Shown one piece after another: positions 1 to 7,117 of a DNA stretch of 19,629 bases; positions within the stretch are counted from its first letter, which is position 1; the number at the start of each line of letters is the position of its first letter. Source of the stretch: Weissella koreensis KCTC 3621 (lineage in GTDB: Bacteria; Bacillota; Bacilli; Lactobacillales; Lactobacillaceae); the NCBI RefSeq assembly GCF_000277645.1, contig NZ_AKGG01000009.1, forward strand, positions 1-19,629, in the 5' to 3' direction. The translations under genes were made by a program, and so were the position numbers. The notes beneath the pieces were generated by a model, which searched no databases, was not told the DNA's origin, and worked only from the letters and a program-made list of their open reading frames with translations.

Positions 1-7
1 GCATGTT

Positions 8-36
8 TTGAAATACCAATAATATGATGTTATAAT
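8..36 (+). promoter_or_regulatory. Strong sigma-A-like promoter with no obvious ORF downstream
   Basis: TTGAAA (8-13) and a perfect TATAAT (31-36) are separated by 17 bp. Transcription would start near 43. No sizeable reading frame follows before a terminator hairpin at 76-111, so this looks like the promoter of a short untranslated RNA. The elements are seen directly; activity is inferred. Confidence 0.6.
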
Positions 37-42
37 GTTAAT

Positions 43-115
43 AGGAAAAAGTACATGGAGACTAACCTCTCTAGTAAAAAGGGCTAGTGCGTAGGAACAC
101 CAGCTCTTTTTGTTT
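43..115 (+). ncRNA. Candidate small RNA of about 70 nt ending in an intrinsic terminator
   Basis: The promoter at 8-36 and the terminator at 76-111 bracket a transcript of about 70 nt. Its only reading frame is ten codons (55-87) with a poor ribosome site. The 3' hairpin pairs 76-89 with 98-111 around an 8-nt loop, with one mismatch and one wobble, and is followed by T-rich DNA. The layout resembles plasmid antisense RNAs, such as antitoxin RNAs of type I systems or copy-control RNAs. However, I found no Fst-like toxin frame on the opposite strand, and the replication gene is far away. Its role is unknown. Confidence 0.35.
76..111 (+). terminator. Intrinsic terminator of the candidate small RNA
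   Basis: A 14-bp stem (76-89 with 98-111) has an 8-nt loop and a T-run at the 3' side. The A-run on the 5' side makes it potentially bidirectional. Confidence 0.6.
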
Positions 116-480
116 GTCTTTTTTTGAAGCAAGTTTCCTTTCAGGGCAAGACAGTGTATAATTATAAACAATAACTGCCATGAAACAGCTCTGCTGTTTC
201 AAAGGCTTGAGCCAGTACGCTGGGCAAGCCTGGTGGCCCACTTTAAAATACAGTGACGCTGATAGTATGATGGCTAGACTGTTATTTTTGACAATTAAAG
301 ACGATTCAAAAAATTAACCAAGCCCCCAAATTACTAATAGGGGGGGTAAAATTGCAAATAAACCGACAGGTAACCCCTCCTCAACGCTTGGGGGAGTAGC
401 TTTTAGTCGACATTTCTATTATGGGGCAAAAAGGTAATAAACGCCCCTTTGATGAGATTTATCTAATAAAATCAAGAAAG
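116..480. other. Untranslated hairpin-rich region upstream of the small ORF
   Basis: I see no gene here. The stretch contains a run of inverted repeats. 181-189 pairs perfectly with 193-201 around a 3-nt loop. 203-209 pairs with 225-231 and has an inner CCAG/CTGG stem (212-215 with 220-223). Three further short G/C hairpins follow: CCCCC (near 324) with the G-run near 341-347, CCCCTCC with GGGGGAG near 375-396, and GGGGC with GCCCC near 423-446. A run of small cruciforms like this is common at transfer or replication sites of small plasmids, or it could be a structured leader for the gene at 489. Neither is proven. Confidence 0.4.
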
Positions 481-488
481 GAGCTGTG

Positions 489-773
489 ATGACGTACAAT
501 GCAATTAAGGGTCGCTTTACGCGCGTAGCCCCTGATAAAACGATTTTGTATGGCGACAAGTCTTATACGTTTGCCCTAACACCCGAACAAAGTGACCAGA
601 TTGACCAAGCTGTTTATGCGGTTGTCCTGGCAAAAAATTACAAAACGACCTCTTTTTCAATTGATGAGAAGTTAACCTTGTCTGACGAAGAAGTCGCCCA
701 ACACAAATTGGTGGTCCGTTTACGCCTCCGCAAAAAGCACAAACAGCCGTCTCATAAAACGCCCACGGACTAA
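489..773 (+). CDS. Small basic-tailed hypothetical protein (94 aa)
   Basis: I do not recognise a named family. The start is set by AAAGGAG at 477-483, which lies 5 nt before ATG 489; a GTG at 486 would be only 2 nt from that site. The protein is soluble with no signal peptide or membrane segment. It has an N-terminal beta-rich half that looks like a small OB or cold-shock-like barrel (residues 1-35), an acidic middle, and a very basic C-terminal tail (RLRLRKKHKQ, about residues 76-85), which suggests nucleic-acid or membrane contact. It stands alone, downstream of the hairpin region and followed by a terminator at 862-901. Similar small proteins occur on lactobacillus plasmids in my memory, but I cannot assign a function. 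Confidence 0.6.
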   Translation: MTYNAIKGRFTRVAPDKTILYGDKSYTFALTPEQSDQIDQAVYAVVLAKNYKTTSFSIDEKLTLSDEEVAQHKLVVRLRLRKKHKQPSHKTPTD

Positions 774-861
774 AATTTCACAAATGACAAAAGGCTAGTT
801 GTGGGGATTATGAGAGCTAGACCAATTATTTTAAGCTCAATTCACAAGACGTGATCACAGA

Positions 862-901
862 AAAAGCGCCGAACCGTATTAAATTAAGGTTTGGCGCTTT
901 T
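862..901. terminator. Bidirectional intrinsic terminator
   Basis: 862-875 pairs with 888-901 through a GC-rich core (GCGCC/GGCGC), allowing one wobble, around a 12-nt loop. There is an A-run on one side and a T-run on the other. It lies between the converging small gene at 489 and the XRE gene at 955 and can serve both. Confidence 0.8.
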
Positions 902-954
902 AACTTGGCATAAGCTACATTATGTTTGTTGAGTTTCTAGTATTCCCCAGTTAC

Positions 955-1506
955 TTAATTAATACTAGATCCGACAAACCCTCTTATCAAACCGTCTATA
1001 ACTTCCATTACTGGTATAACTGCGTACAAAAATATCAACAGGCCTATGGCAATGATCAGTTTTTTATTTAAAATACTAATCAATGAATGCCAGTTAATTT
1101 TTGTTAGAATGTATATGATTAGCACAAGGATTGGAATAGCTAAATAAGTAGATACGTTTGATTCGATTGAAGCCAAACTAGCTGAGTAGAACAATTTTAA
1201 AAATAAATAACCGATAGTTCCAACTACCATTGCACTGATTAGGCTTATCGTAACCACACGATAAAATTTGCGTTCTTGTTGATTTTCTCTTAATTTTTCA
1301 AGCATAGTTTCATCTCCCAAAAATAAATCATCTAATGACAAGTTTAAGTATTTAGATATTAAAATAATATTTTCAATATCGGGTAACGTTTTACCTGTCT
1401 CCCAATTAGATATGGTTTTATTAGACACCAATAATTTATTAGCCAAATCCATTTGTGTTAGAGACATTTTTTGCCTCTTTGCTTTTATCAAATTATGGAA
1501 TATCAC
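955..1506 (-). CDS. XRE-family helix-turn-helix regulator with C-terminal membrane domain
   Basis: The start is GTG at 1506, 7 nt after GGGAGG on the minus strand; an upstream in-frame ATG at 1542 has no such site. Residues 5-62 form a Cro/C1-type HTH (LTQMDLANKLLVSNKTISNWETG), which normally binds a short palindromic operator. A linker (62-80) then leads to three predicted membrane helices (about 82-104, 121-136 and 148-168). This architecture is widespread in Firmicutes as membrane-tethered XRE regulators, often paired with small transporters or bacteriocin-immunity genes. No partner is adjacent here, so it appears orphaned. A 13-bp palindrome at 1585-1597, upstream of the gene, could be its own operator. 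The target is unknown. Confidence 0.85.
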   Translation of the reverse strand: MIFHNLIKAKRQKMSLTQMDLANKLLVSNKTISNWETGKTLPDIENIILISKYLNLSLDDLFLGDETMLEKLRENQQERKFYRVVTISLISAMVVGTIGYLFLKLFYSASLASIESNVSTYLAIPILVLIIYILTKINWHSLISILNKKLIIAIGLLIFLYAVIPVMEVIDGLIRGFVGSSIN

Positions 1507-1710
1507 GACTATCCTCCCTGCACTTGTTATGACATTAAACATATCCCTATGACGTCAATTTAGCAATGGAAAGTCCTTACCAATCCTTATGATAAGGGTT
1601 CATTATCGTGCTATTTAAAGTTAACCAAAATTGATTTGAGCTACTTTCACTGCGCTTCAATTAATATTTATTATGTTAGTTTATTTAGTTCAGCTGTTAT
1701 TTTTCTACCG

Positions 1711-1750
1711 GAAGTCAAGTGTTTCAAGGTACTTGACTTCTTTTCTTTTT
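1711..1750 (+). terminator. Strong orphan intrinsic terminator
   Basis: A perfect 10-bp stem (GAAGTCAAGT at 1711-1720 with ACTTGACTTC at 1731-1740) is followed by TTTTCTTTTT. No plus-strand ORF precedes it, so it may end an unannotated RNA or be the tail of a lost gene. It insulates the sugar operon from upstream transcription. Confidence 0.75.
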
Positions 1751-1991
1751 AGCTTCCTTCATTAAAAAAATCCAGATTAAGCAGTAAATTAACACAAAAA
1801 TACTCTCAAATTATTTCTTCAACCTGATATATATTCAATATGCTATATATTGTTTGAATGGATAAAATTAGACTATTAAAAAATGCCAATTTTAACATAA
1901 TTATCGGCTATAATTCTATAACATTTAATAAATGAGGATAATTGATTGATGAACACTATATTATTAATTAAAAAAAGTTGAGCAAATTTTC

Positions 1992-2020
1992 TTGTTTTCT
2001 TTTATGAAAACGTTTACAAT
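1992..2020 (+). promoter_or_regulatory. Promoter with overlapping cre (CcpA) site for the mannitol operon
   Basis: TTGTTT (1992-1997) and TACAAT (2015-2020) are spaced by 17 bp. Between and over them, TGAAAACGTTTACA (2005-2018) matches the catabolite-responsive element consensus TGWAANCGNTNWCA at every position and overlaps the -10. A cre site in this position normally allows CcpA to block RNA polymerase, so I infer glucose repression of the mtdH operon. Confidence 0.8.
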
Positions 2021-2062
2021 TTAAGATGTTCATGGTGTGAAAAAAATCAAAGGAGAACAAAC

Positions 2063-3079
2063 ATGGAAGCACTTGTGTTAACTGGTACAAAAAAATTAGA
2101 GGTTAAAAGCATTGAAAAACCTGAGGTTAAGCCCAATGAAGTTTTGATTCATACAGCATTCGCTGGTATTTGTGGTACTGATCATGCTTTGTATGCCGGC
2201 CTTCCCGGCTCAGCAGATGCTGTACCACCAATTGTTTTGGGTCATGAAAATTCCGGTGTTGTAGCTGAGATTGGTTCATCTGTTACAAACGTTAAGGTAG
2301 GAGACCGTGTGACGGTTGATCCTAATATTTACTGCGGTCAATGTAAGTATTGCCGTACGGGACGCCCAGAACTTTGCGAAAACTTGTCGGCTGTTGGTGT
2401 TACACGTAATGGTGGATTTGAGGAATACTTTACGGCACCTGCATCAGTTGTTTACCAAATTCCTGATAATGTGTCATTGAAGTCAGCTGCTGTGGTTGAA
2501 CCTATTTCATGTGCAGTGCACGGAATTAAGTTGCTTAAAGTAACACCATATCAAAAAGCTTTAGTTATTGGTGATGGATTTATGGGTGAACTATTTGTTC
2601 AACTTTTGCAAGCTTATGGCATTCACCAAGTCGATTTGGCCGGTATTGTTCCTGAAAAGCTTGCTATGAATAAAGAAAATTTTGGCGTGAAAAACACCTA
2701 CAATACCAAAGATGGTGATAAAATTCCTGAGGGCGCTTATGATGTTGTTGTTGAAGCAGTTGGTTTACCACAAACACAAGAAGCAGCCATTGAGGCTTCA
2801 GCCCGTGGTGCTCAAGTTTTGATGTTTGGTGTTGGCGGTCCTGACGCAAAGTTCCAAATGAACACTTATGAAGTCTTCCAAAAGCAATTGACGATTCAAG
2901 GATCATTTATCAATCCAAATGCCTTTGAAGATTCATTGGCATTGTTGTCATCAGGCAAGTTGAATGTTGAGGATTTGATGTCACATGAATTAGACTACAA
3001 GACTGTTGACGATTTTGTTAACGGTAAGCTTGGTGTCGTTTCCAAAGCTGTGGTTAAGGTTGGCGGAGAGGAGGCATAA
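2063..3079 (+). CDS. mdh: Mannitol 2-dehydrogenase (zinc-dependent MDR family)
   Basis: This should reduce fructose to mannitol with NAD(P)H (EC 1.1.1.67), the reaction heterofermentative lactic acid bacteria use to dispose of reducing power. At 338 aa it closely resembles, from memory, the Leuconostoc mannitol dehydrogenase in both length and sequence. Visible features are catalytic-zinc residues Cys37, His61-Glu62 (GHE) and Glu146, structural-zinc cysteines 91, 94, 97 and 105, and a Rossmann G-x-G-x-x-G at 170-175. The ribosome site AAAGGAG lies just upstream. It is the first gene of an operon with the membrane protein at 3083 and the VOC protein at 3858, behind a cre-overlapped promoter. 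The symbol is the one used for LAB mannitol dehydrogenase, not malate dehydrogenase. Sorbitol or threonine dehydrogenase is less likely given the similarity and the fructokinase neighbour. Confidence 0.9.
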   Translation: MEALVLTGTKKLEVKSIEKPEVKPNEVLIHTAFAGICGTDHALYAGLPGSADAVPPIVLGHENSGVVAEIGSSVTNVKVGDRVTVDPNIYCGQCKYCRTGRPELCENLSAVGVTRNGGFEEYFTAPASVVYQIPDNVSLKSAAVVEPISCAVHGIKLLKVTPYQKALVIGDGFMGELFVQLLQAYGIHQVDLAGIVPEKLAMNKENFGVKNTYNTKDGDKIPEGAYDVVVEAVGLPQTQEAAIEASARGAQVLMFGVGGPDAKFQMNTYEVFQKQLTIQGSFINPNAFEDSLALLSSGKLNVEDLMSHELDYKTVDDFVNGKLGVVSKAVVKVGGEEA

Positions 3080-3082
3080 TCA

Positions 3083-3811
3083 ATGGCTTCACAAGACGTC
3101 TTAGACAGTAAAATTCATGGTCGCAAGTTAACAATTGGTGTCTCATTGTCTTATTTTATTTTCTCTTTAGTGATTAATGCTGCCGGTAACGTTTTAACTG
3201 TTGTTACAAGTCAAAAAATACACCCAACCTTTTTAGGATCAGCGTATTGGACTGCTGCATCAGCTGGAGTTAATAAAGCGATATTTAATGGAAACAGCAG
3301 CATGCTGGGATGGGTGTTTTTCGTTATTGGTGTGGTTGTTGCTATTTTAAATGTCTTTCTTCAGGGACACTTTAACGCAAGAAAATTTTTTGGTAACATT
3401 GCATTCATGGTGCCTTTCTCCGCATTGATTAGTTATTTCGCCAATATCTTTTCAAGCATTATGCCTGATTCACAAAGTATTGGTATGACAATTTTCTATG
3501 TTATTTTAAATTTTTTCGGTGTTTTCTTAATTGCCATTGCTATTTCTATTTATCAACGTGTTAATTTGGTATTACATCCAGCAGATGATTTGATGCAAAT
3601 TTTACGCTTTAAATATTTTAAAGGTTCCGCGGCCAAGGCCATGTGGGCGTCCTATATTCCACCAACTATCTTAGCTATTATTGCAATCATCATTTACCCT
3701 GATTTTTCAAATTATGGGTTAGGAACAGTTTTTGCCTTCTTATTCCAGGGTGGTATAACTGGTTGGGGAGACAAGGCAATTTTCCCAAATTTAAAGCACC
3801 AAGGCGTGTAA
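3083..3811 (+). CDS. YczE/COG2364-like six-helix membrane protein, possible fructose permease
   Basis: The 242-residue protein has about six membrane helices (17-43, 74-95, 102-124, 134-157, 190-206, 211-227) and the Y-G-L-G-T-x-x-x-F-x-x-x-x-G-G pattern near 211-224 that recalls YczE/YitT-like membrane proteins. Only three bases separate it from mdh. Its GAGGAGG ribosome site lies inside the end of mdh, which points to tight co-translation. Placed directly behind mannitol dehydrogenase, a role in fructose uptake or mannitol export is reasonable. I recall, without being able to verify, that an equivalent gene in Leuconostoc has been called a fructose permease. Substrate and direction are inference only. 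Confidence 0.7.
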   Translation: MASQDVLDSKIHGRKLTIGVSLSYFIFSLVINAAGNVLTVVTSQKIHPTFLGSAYWTAASAGVNKAIFNGNSSMLGWVFFVIGVVVAILNVFLQGHFNARKFFGNIAFMVPFSALISYFANIFSSIMPDSQSIGMTIFYVILNFFGVFLIAIAISIYQRVNLVLHPADDLMQILRFKYFKGSAAKAMWASYIPPTILAIIAIIIYPDFSNYGLGTVFAFLFQGGITGWGDKAIFPNLKHQGV

Positions 3812-3857
3812 AAGTAACTGATAAATTAATGGTTAATATCTTAAAGGAGCAAATTAA

Positions 3858-4241
3858 ATGGCATTTTCAGATTATTATTCAGGGGTCCAACACATTGGTA
3901 TTCCTACAAAAGATTTGGCAACAGCAGAAAGTTTTTGGACAAAACTTGGTTTCAAAAAGACGGGTGATTTCCCAGTCGGAGATGTTATCTTTATGCAGCG
4001 CGATAATTTAGTTATTGAGACTTGGCACGCTGATGAGGTGGCTGGTAAGCCTGGTGCGATTAATCATATTTCAATGGATACAACAGACGCTGATGCTGCT
4101 TTTGCTGCAGCCAAATCTGAAGGATTTGACTTAATCGACGATGAAGTACAACATTTAGATTTCTGGAAAAAAGGAATTAAATTCTTTAATATTTCGGGAC
4201 CAGATGCTGTGATTGTTGAATTTTGTGAAATTGTTAAGTAA
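3858..4241 (+). CDS. VOC-family (glyoxalase/dioxygenase fold) metalloprotein
   Basis: The 127-residue protein shows the two beta-alpha-beta-beta-beta modules of the vicinal-oxygen-chelate fold. Likely metal ligands are His12 (QHIGIP), Glu54 (LVIETW), His70 (INHISMD) and Glu121 (IVEFCE), the usual H/E/H/E quartet of a glyoxalase I-like site. AAAGGAG precedes the ATG at proper distance. It is the last gene of the mdh transcription unit and is followed directly by a terminator (4254-4281). Its substrate is unknown. In a fructose-flux operon, detoxifying a reactive sugar-derived dicarbonyl or acting as a sugar isomerase or epimerase is possible, but nothing here proves it. Confidence 0.75.
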   Translation: MAFSDYYSGVQHIGIPTKDLATAESFWTKLGFKKTGDFPVGDVIFMQRDNLVIETWHADEVAGKPGAINHISMDTTDADAAFAAAKSEGFDLIDDEVQHLDFWKKGIKFFNISGPDAVIVEFCEIVK

Positions 4242-4253
4242 AAGATGTTTCTC

Positions 4254-4281
4254 AACGGCTATCTTGCGATGGCCGTTTTTT
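4254..4281 (+). terminator. Intrinsic terminator of the mdh operon
   Basis: AACGGCTATC (4254-4263) pairs with GATGGCCGTT (4268-4277) with one wobble and a 4-nt loop. The T-run ends at 4281. The fructokinase downstream must therefore have its own promoter or depend on read-through. Confidence 0.8.
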
Positions 4282-4412
4282 CAGACATTTTCAGGGAGAA
4301 TTATTATGTAAAAATATTAGCTTAAATTGTCTGTGAACAATCTATTAGACTCACAATGATGAGCGCTATATGATTACTGTGAATAATTAATTGATAAAGA
4401 AAAGAGAACAAG

Positions 4413-5282
4413 ATGGGATTATTGGGTGCAATTGAAGCAGGTGGAACAAAATTTGTTGTTGCTGTAGCTGATCATAATTATAATATTGTAGAGCGTACGG
4501 CATTTCCAACGTTGGATGGTCAGAAAACGCTTGATCAAGTTATTTCGTTTTTTGATCAGTTCGATAATATTGATGCAATTGGTATTGCTGCCTTTGGCCC
4601 AATTGATATTATTGAGCAGTCTAAAACATATGGGTATGTTTTGGCCACTCCAAAAACAGGTTGGTCTGGGTATAACTTTTTGGGACGAATGAAGGAATGG
4701 CGTGACATTCCCTATTATTGGACAACTGATGTTAATGGAGCTGGCTGGGCAGAGTTTGAAACAGGTGCCGCAAAAAACGTTGACAATATGGTTTATTTGA
4801 CCGTAGGTACTGGTGTTGGAGCTGGTATTGTATCTAGTGGCCATTTAGTGAGTGGCTATAGCCACCCAGAAGCTGGACATATTTTCTTGCAAAAGCATCC
4901 AGCCGACAATTATGTGGGGCACTGCCCCTTCCATGATGATAATTGCTTGGAAGGTCTTGCGGCTGGACCTGCTATTGAGGAACGTTGGCATATGAGTGCT
5001 AAAGAAATTCCTGATGATGCTGAAGCATGGAAAATAGAAGCATTTTACTTAGCTCAGGCAGCGTTGGATTATACAATGATTCTACGTCCAGATAAAATCG
5101 TTTTTGGCGGTGGGGTGCCACATCGTGAAATGTTATTCCCACTCATTCGTGAAAGTTTTGCAGAACAAATGAGTGATTATCTTGATGTACCAGACTTAGA
5201 CAATTACATTGTTCCTGTAGCGAATGGTGATAATGCCGGAATTTTGGGTTGTTTTTACTTGGCCAAAACATTATTGCCTTAA
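4413..5282 (+). CDS. scrK: ROK-family fructokinase
   Basis: The enzyme phosphorylates fructose to fructose-6-phosphate with ATP (EC 2.7.1.4) in the cytosol. At 289 aa it has the usual length of LAB fructokinases. It shows the N-terminal phosphate loop EAGGTK (8-13), the catalytic Asp106 in TTDVNGA, the GTGVGAG glycine turn (132-138), and the ROK zinc site His156, Cys171, His174, Cys178 with CLEGLAAGPAIEERW. It starts 131 nt after the terminator of the mdh operon, so it is a separate unit; I see no convincing -35 and no cre site before it. With the dehydrogenase it divides fructose between glycolytic entry and mannitol. A polypurine AAAGAGAAC serves as a rather weak ribosome site. Confidence 0.92.
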   Translation: MGLLGAIEAGGTKFVVAVADHNYNIVERTAFPTLDGQKTLDQVISFFDQFDNIDAIGIAAFGPIDIIEQSKTYGYVLATPKTGWSGYNFLGRMKEWRDIPYYWTTDVNGAGWAEFETGAAKNVDNMVYLTVGTGVGAGIVSSGHLVSGYSHPEAGHIFLQKHPADNYVGHCPFHDDNCLEGLAAGPAIEERWHMSAKEIPDDAEAWKIEAFYLAQAALDYTMILRPDKIVFGGGVPHREMLFPLIRESFAEQMSDYLDVPDLDNYIVPVANGDNAGILGCFYLAKTLLP

Positions 5283-5354
5283 AATATAATTTTGTTAATT
5301 ACGCTTAACATAGATAAAGCAAATAATACTTGTCATTGTCTAAAGTCCATTATT

Positions 5355-5945
5355 TTAACCAAAATTAATTTGATCTAATATTGTTTCTCGGCTTGCTTGA
5401 TCTAATCCTAAATAAGTTAACGTCATTGCTTCACTAGAATGATTTAACAATTGCATAACCAATCCAATATTATAGTTGGACTGCATGTAGACGCGATAAG
5501 CACCAGTTTTTCGCATGGTATGGGTGCCTAGATAGTTAATCCCTAAAAGGTCGCCAACCTTAGCCATAACCTTGTAGAATTGTTTCTCAGTAATATGACG
5601 CTCTGGGTGCTGAATTGAGGGGAAAAGCCACTCAGAAATCAGATTTTGTTGCTGAAGCCAATCATAGTAATCCAGTAAATCAGCGTGAACAGGTTTGAGG
5701 TAGAGAGTGTTGGCTTTACCTGTTTTTTGATCGTGGATGAATGTATTTTGCTTAATCGTTCCATCTGCGGTGAATACATCAGACCTTTTCAGCTGCATGA
5801 CATCACTAACCCGTAGTAGGGTCGCTTTACCCAGTTGAAAAATGGTGTAATTACGCCTGCCTGCACGAAAACTATTCAAAAGGGTCTCCTGAACATTTTT
5901 TAAAATGTTGGAATCTTTAATCGGTAAAACAATTTGTTGCACCAT
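5355..5945 (-). CDS. Short tyrosine recombinase (catalytic domain only)
   Basis: The 196-residue protein consists almost entirely of the phage-integrase catalytic domain. The catalytic set is visible: Arg45 (LLRVSD), Lys74 (DQKTGK), His142-x-x-Arg145 (HTMRKT), His169 (LLNHSS) and Tyr178 (TYLG). The N-terminal SAM-like DNA-binding domain of ordinary integrases is absent, as in FimB/FimE-type invertases. AGAGGTG precedes ATG 5945 at good spacing, so this is a native start rather than a truncation. Such genes are common on lactobacillus plasmids and may resolve multimers or invert small segments. Its site is unknown; an 18-bp perfect inverted repeat lies 69 bp upstream (6014-6058), though that one reads best as a terminator. 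Confidence 0.85.
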   Translation of the reverse strand: MVQQIVLPIKDSNILKNVQETLLNSFRAGRRNYTIFQLGKATLLRVSDVMQLKRSDVFTADGTIKQNTFIHDQKTGKANTLYLKPVHADLLDYYDWLQQQNLISEWLFPSIQHPERHITEKQFYKVMAKVGDLLGINYLGTHTMRKTGAYRVYMQSNYNIGLVMQLLNHSSEAMTLTYLGLDQASRETILDQINFG

Positions 5946-6013
5946 TAGCTAGTCACCTCTTTATTTAAACGTTAGAATCAAGCCATATAGGCGTTATTTT
6001 AATTATAAGCTAA

Positions 6014-6058
6014 AAAACAGCCCCTAACAAACCAAAGCGATTTGTTAGGGGCTGTTTT
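6014..6058 (-). terminator. Very strong intrinsic terminator, 18-bp perfect stem
   Basis: 6014-6031 is the exact inverted complement of 6041-6058, with a 9-nt loop. On the minus strand the stem is followed by six T residues, so it ends transcription coming from the truncated gene at 6136-6411. On the plus strand the T-run is only four. It could also serve as a binding site for the neighbouring recombinase. Confidence 0.8.
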
Positions 6059-6135
6059 AATAGTCTTTTCGAGGGGTCATTATATAATTATAGACCCTAT
6101 ATATTCATAGCCCCTTTCTGTTTGGTGTTTAAGTA

Positions 6136-6411
6136 TTAGTCATCGATGTCATGCACTATCTTGTTTAGCTCCGTTTTGATGGAACTGGGAATATTTTCTA
6201 AATTGAAATGATTATATATTTCTTTATCCTTAAGCATACTTTTTTGTGCCTTATTTAATTTACACTCATTGTTACCCACTACCCATTCATCCTTTGTACG
6301 TATAAAGGGGTTTTGCGCACTTTCCTTTAACGCGTTTTGAACATCTTCATAAGGTAAATAGAATTCAATTGTAGATTTATTTAATTGGTAGATTGTAACG
6401 TCTCCATCTTT
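6136..6411 (-). pseudogene. 3' fragment of an unidentified gene
   Basis: The minus strand reads openly for 91 codons to a TAA at 6136-6138, ending ...NKIVHDIDD. There is a TGA immediately upstream at 6412-6414 and no usable start codon near it. The sequence is protein-like: balanced charge, amphipathic segments and normal codon use, with phrases such as VTIYQLNK and FIRTKDEWVV. It still feeds a perfect terminator at 6014-6058. I take it as the C-terminal remnant of a gene whose 5' part was lost at a junction near 6412. I do not recognise the family. Confidence 0.5.
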
Positions 6412-6467
6412 TCAAAACGACTTAATTCTACGGGCTATAAATAACTTAATTTGCCAGTGTATAACGT

Positions 6468-6496
6468 TTCAGATTAAGCTACCACTATGCTACAAT
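6468..6496 (+). promoter_or_regulatory. Probable promoter of the first dps gene
   Basis: TTCAGA (6468-6473) and TACAAT (6491-6496) are spaced by 17 bp, about 27 bp before the start codon. No FNR-type TTGAC-N4-ATCAA box is present here, unlike the second dps gene. Confidence 0.5.
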
Positions 6497-6522
6497 AACC
6501 ATATCGAAAGGAGATCAATCTA

Positions 6523-6990
6523 ATGAAATATACGAAAACCAAAGCAGTATTAAATCAACTCGTTGCCGATTTGAGCCAGATGTCAATGATTATCCATCAG
6601 ACGCATTGGTACATGCGTGGACCCAACTTTTTGAAGTTGCACCCCTTGATGGATGAGTTCATGGAAGAAATTGACAGCCAACTCGATGTCATTTCTGAAC
6701 GGCTGATTGCGCTTGATGGCAGTCCTTACTCGACCTTAAAAGAAATGGCCGAAAACACTAAGATTCAAGACTGGCCTGGTGAATGGGACAAAACAACCCC
6801 AGAACGCCTCGCACACTTAGTTGATGGCTATCGTTACTTGGAAGACCTTTACCAACACGGCATTGAAGTATCCGATGTTGAAAAAGACTTCAGTACCCAA
6901 GATATTTTCATTGGTCTCAAAACCGCAATTGAGAAGAAAATCTGGATGATTCAGGCAGAGCTTGGGTCGGCGCCAGAAATTGATGAATAA
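6523..6990 (+). CDS. dps: Dps-family ferritin-like protein, copy 1
   Basis: Dps proteins form 12-subunit shells that oxidise Fe(II) with peroxide and store it as ferric mineral, protecting DNA. This one has 155 residues. The inter-subunit ferroxidase ligands His28 (QTHWY), His40 (LKLH), Asp55 and Glu59 (LDVISER) fall at exactly the spacing known for Listeria Dps. AAAGGAG lies 8-9 nt before the ATG. The N-terminal extension is short, so strong DNA binding is not expected. It stands alone, and its original downstream neighbour may have been the FLP regulator at 7816 before the IS inserted at 7118. It lacks the FLP box found at copy 2. Confidence 0.93.
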   Translation: MKYTKTKAVLNQLVADLSQMSMIIHQTHWYMRGPNFLKLHPLMDEFMEEIDSQLDVISERLIALDGSPYSTLKEMAENTKIQDWPGEWDKTTPERLAHLVDGYRYLEDLYQHGIEVSDVEKDFSTQDIFIGLKTAIEKKIWMIQAELGSAPEIDE

Positions 6991-7117
6991 AATAATATTA
7001 AAAAATCGGTAGGCTTATGGTAGATTGTAAAATTAATCCGAACGCCCATTTGGATATTGGACAGCCCTAGTTCACAAAAGGTTTCGATTTTAATTCGTTC
7101 GGAATAGGTTATACTAG

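Larger units (their letters stand above)
1507..2062. other. AT-rich intergenic region with palindrome, orphan terminator and possible leader peptide
   Basis: There is no substantial gene in these 556 bases. It holds a perfect 13-bp palindrome (1585-1597, CCTTATgATAAGG), a strong plus-strand terminator (1711-1750) with no ORF feeding it, and a 10-residue frame (1949-1981, MNTILLIKKS) with a GAGGA site. The cre-promoter of the mannitol operon is at 1992-2020. The ten-residue frame lies upstream of that promoter, so it is not an operon leader unless another promoter exists. Confidence 0.5.

Noticed and set aside
90..240. Fst/Lpt-like type I toxin opposite the candidate small RNA
   Set aside because: The minus strand has a 37-codon frame here, but it lacks a hydrophobic helix and the usual toxin pattern, and no good ribosome site was seen.
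4319..4412. cre site or strong promoter before the fructokinase
   Set aside because: No match to the cre consensus and no clear -35/-10 pair could be defended.
7030..7117. Inverted CCGAACG/CGTTCGG pair between dps copy 1 and the IS as a second mobile-element end
   Set aside because: The stem is short and distant, there is no target duplication, and no transposase matches; it may just be a weak terminator or relic.
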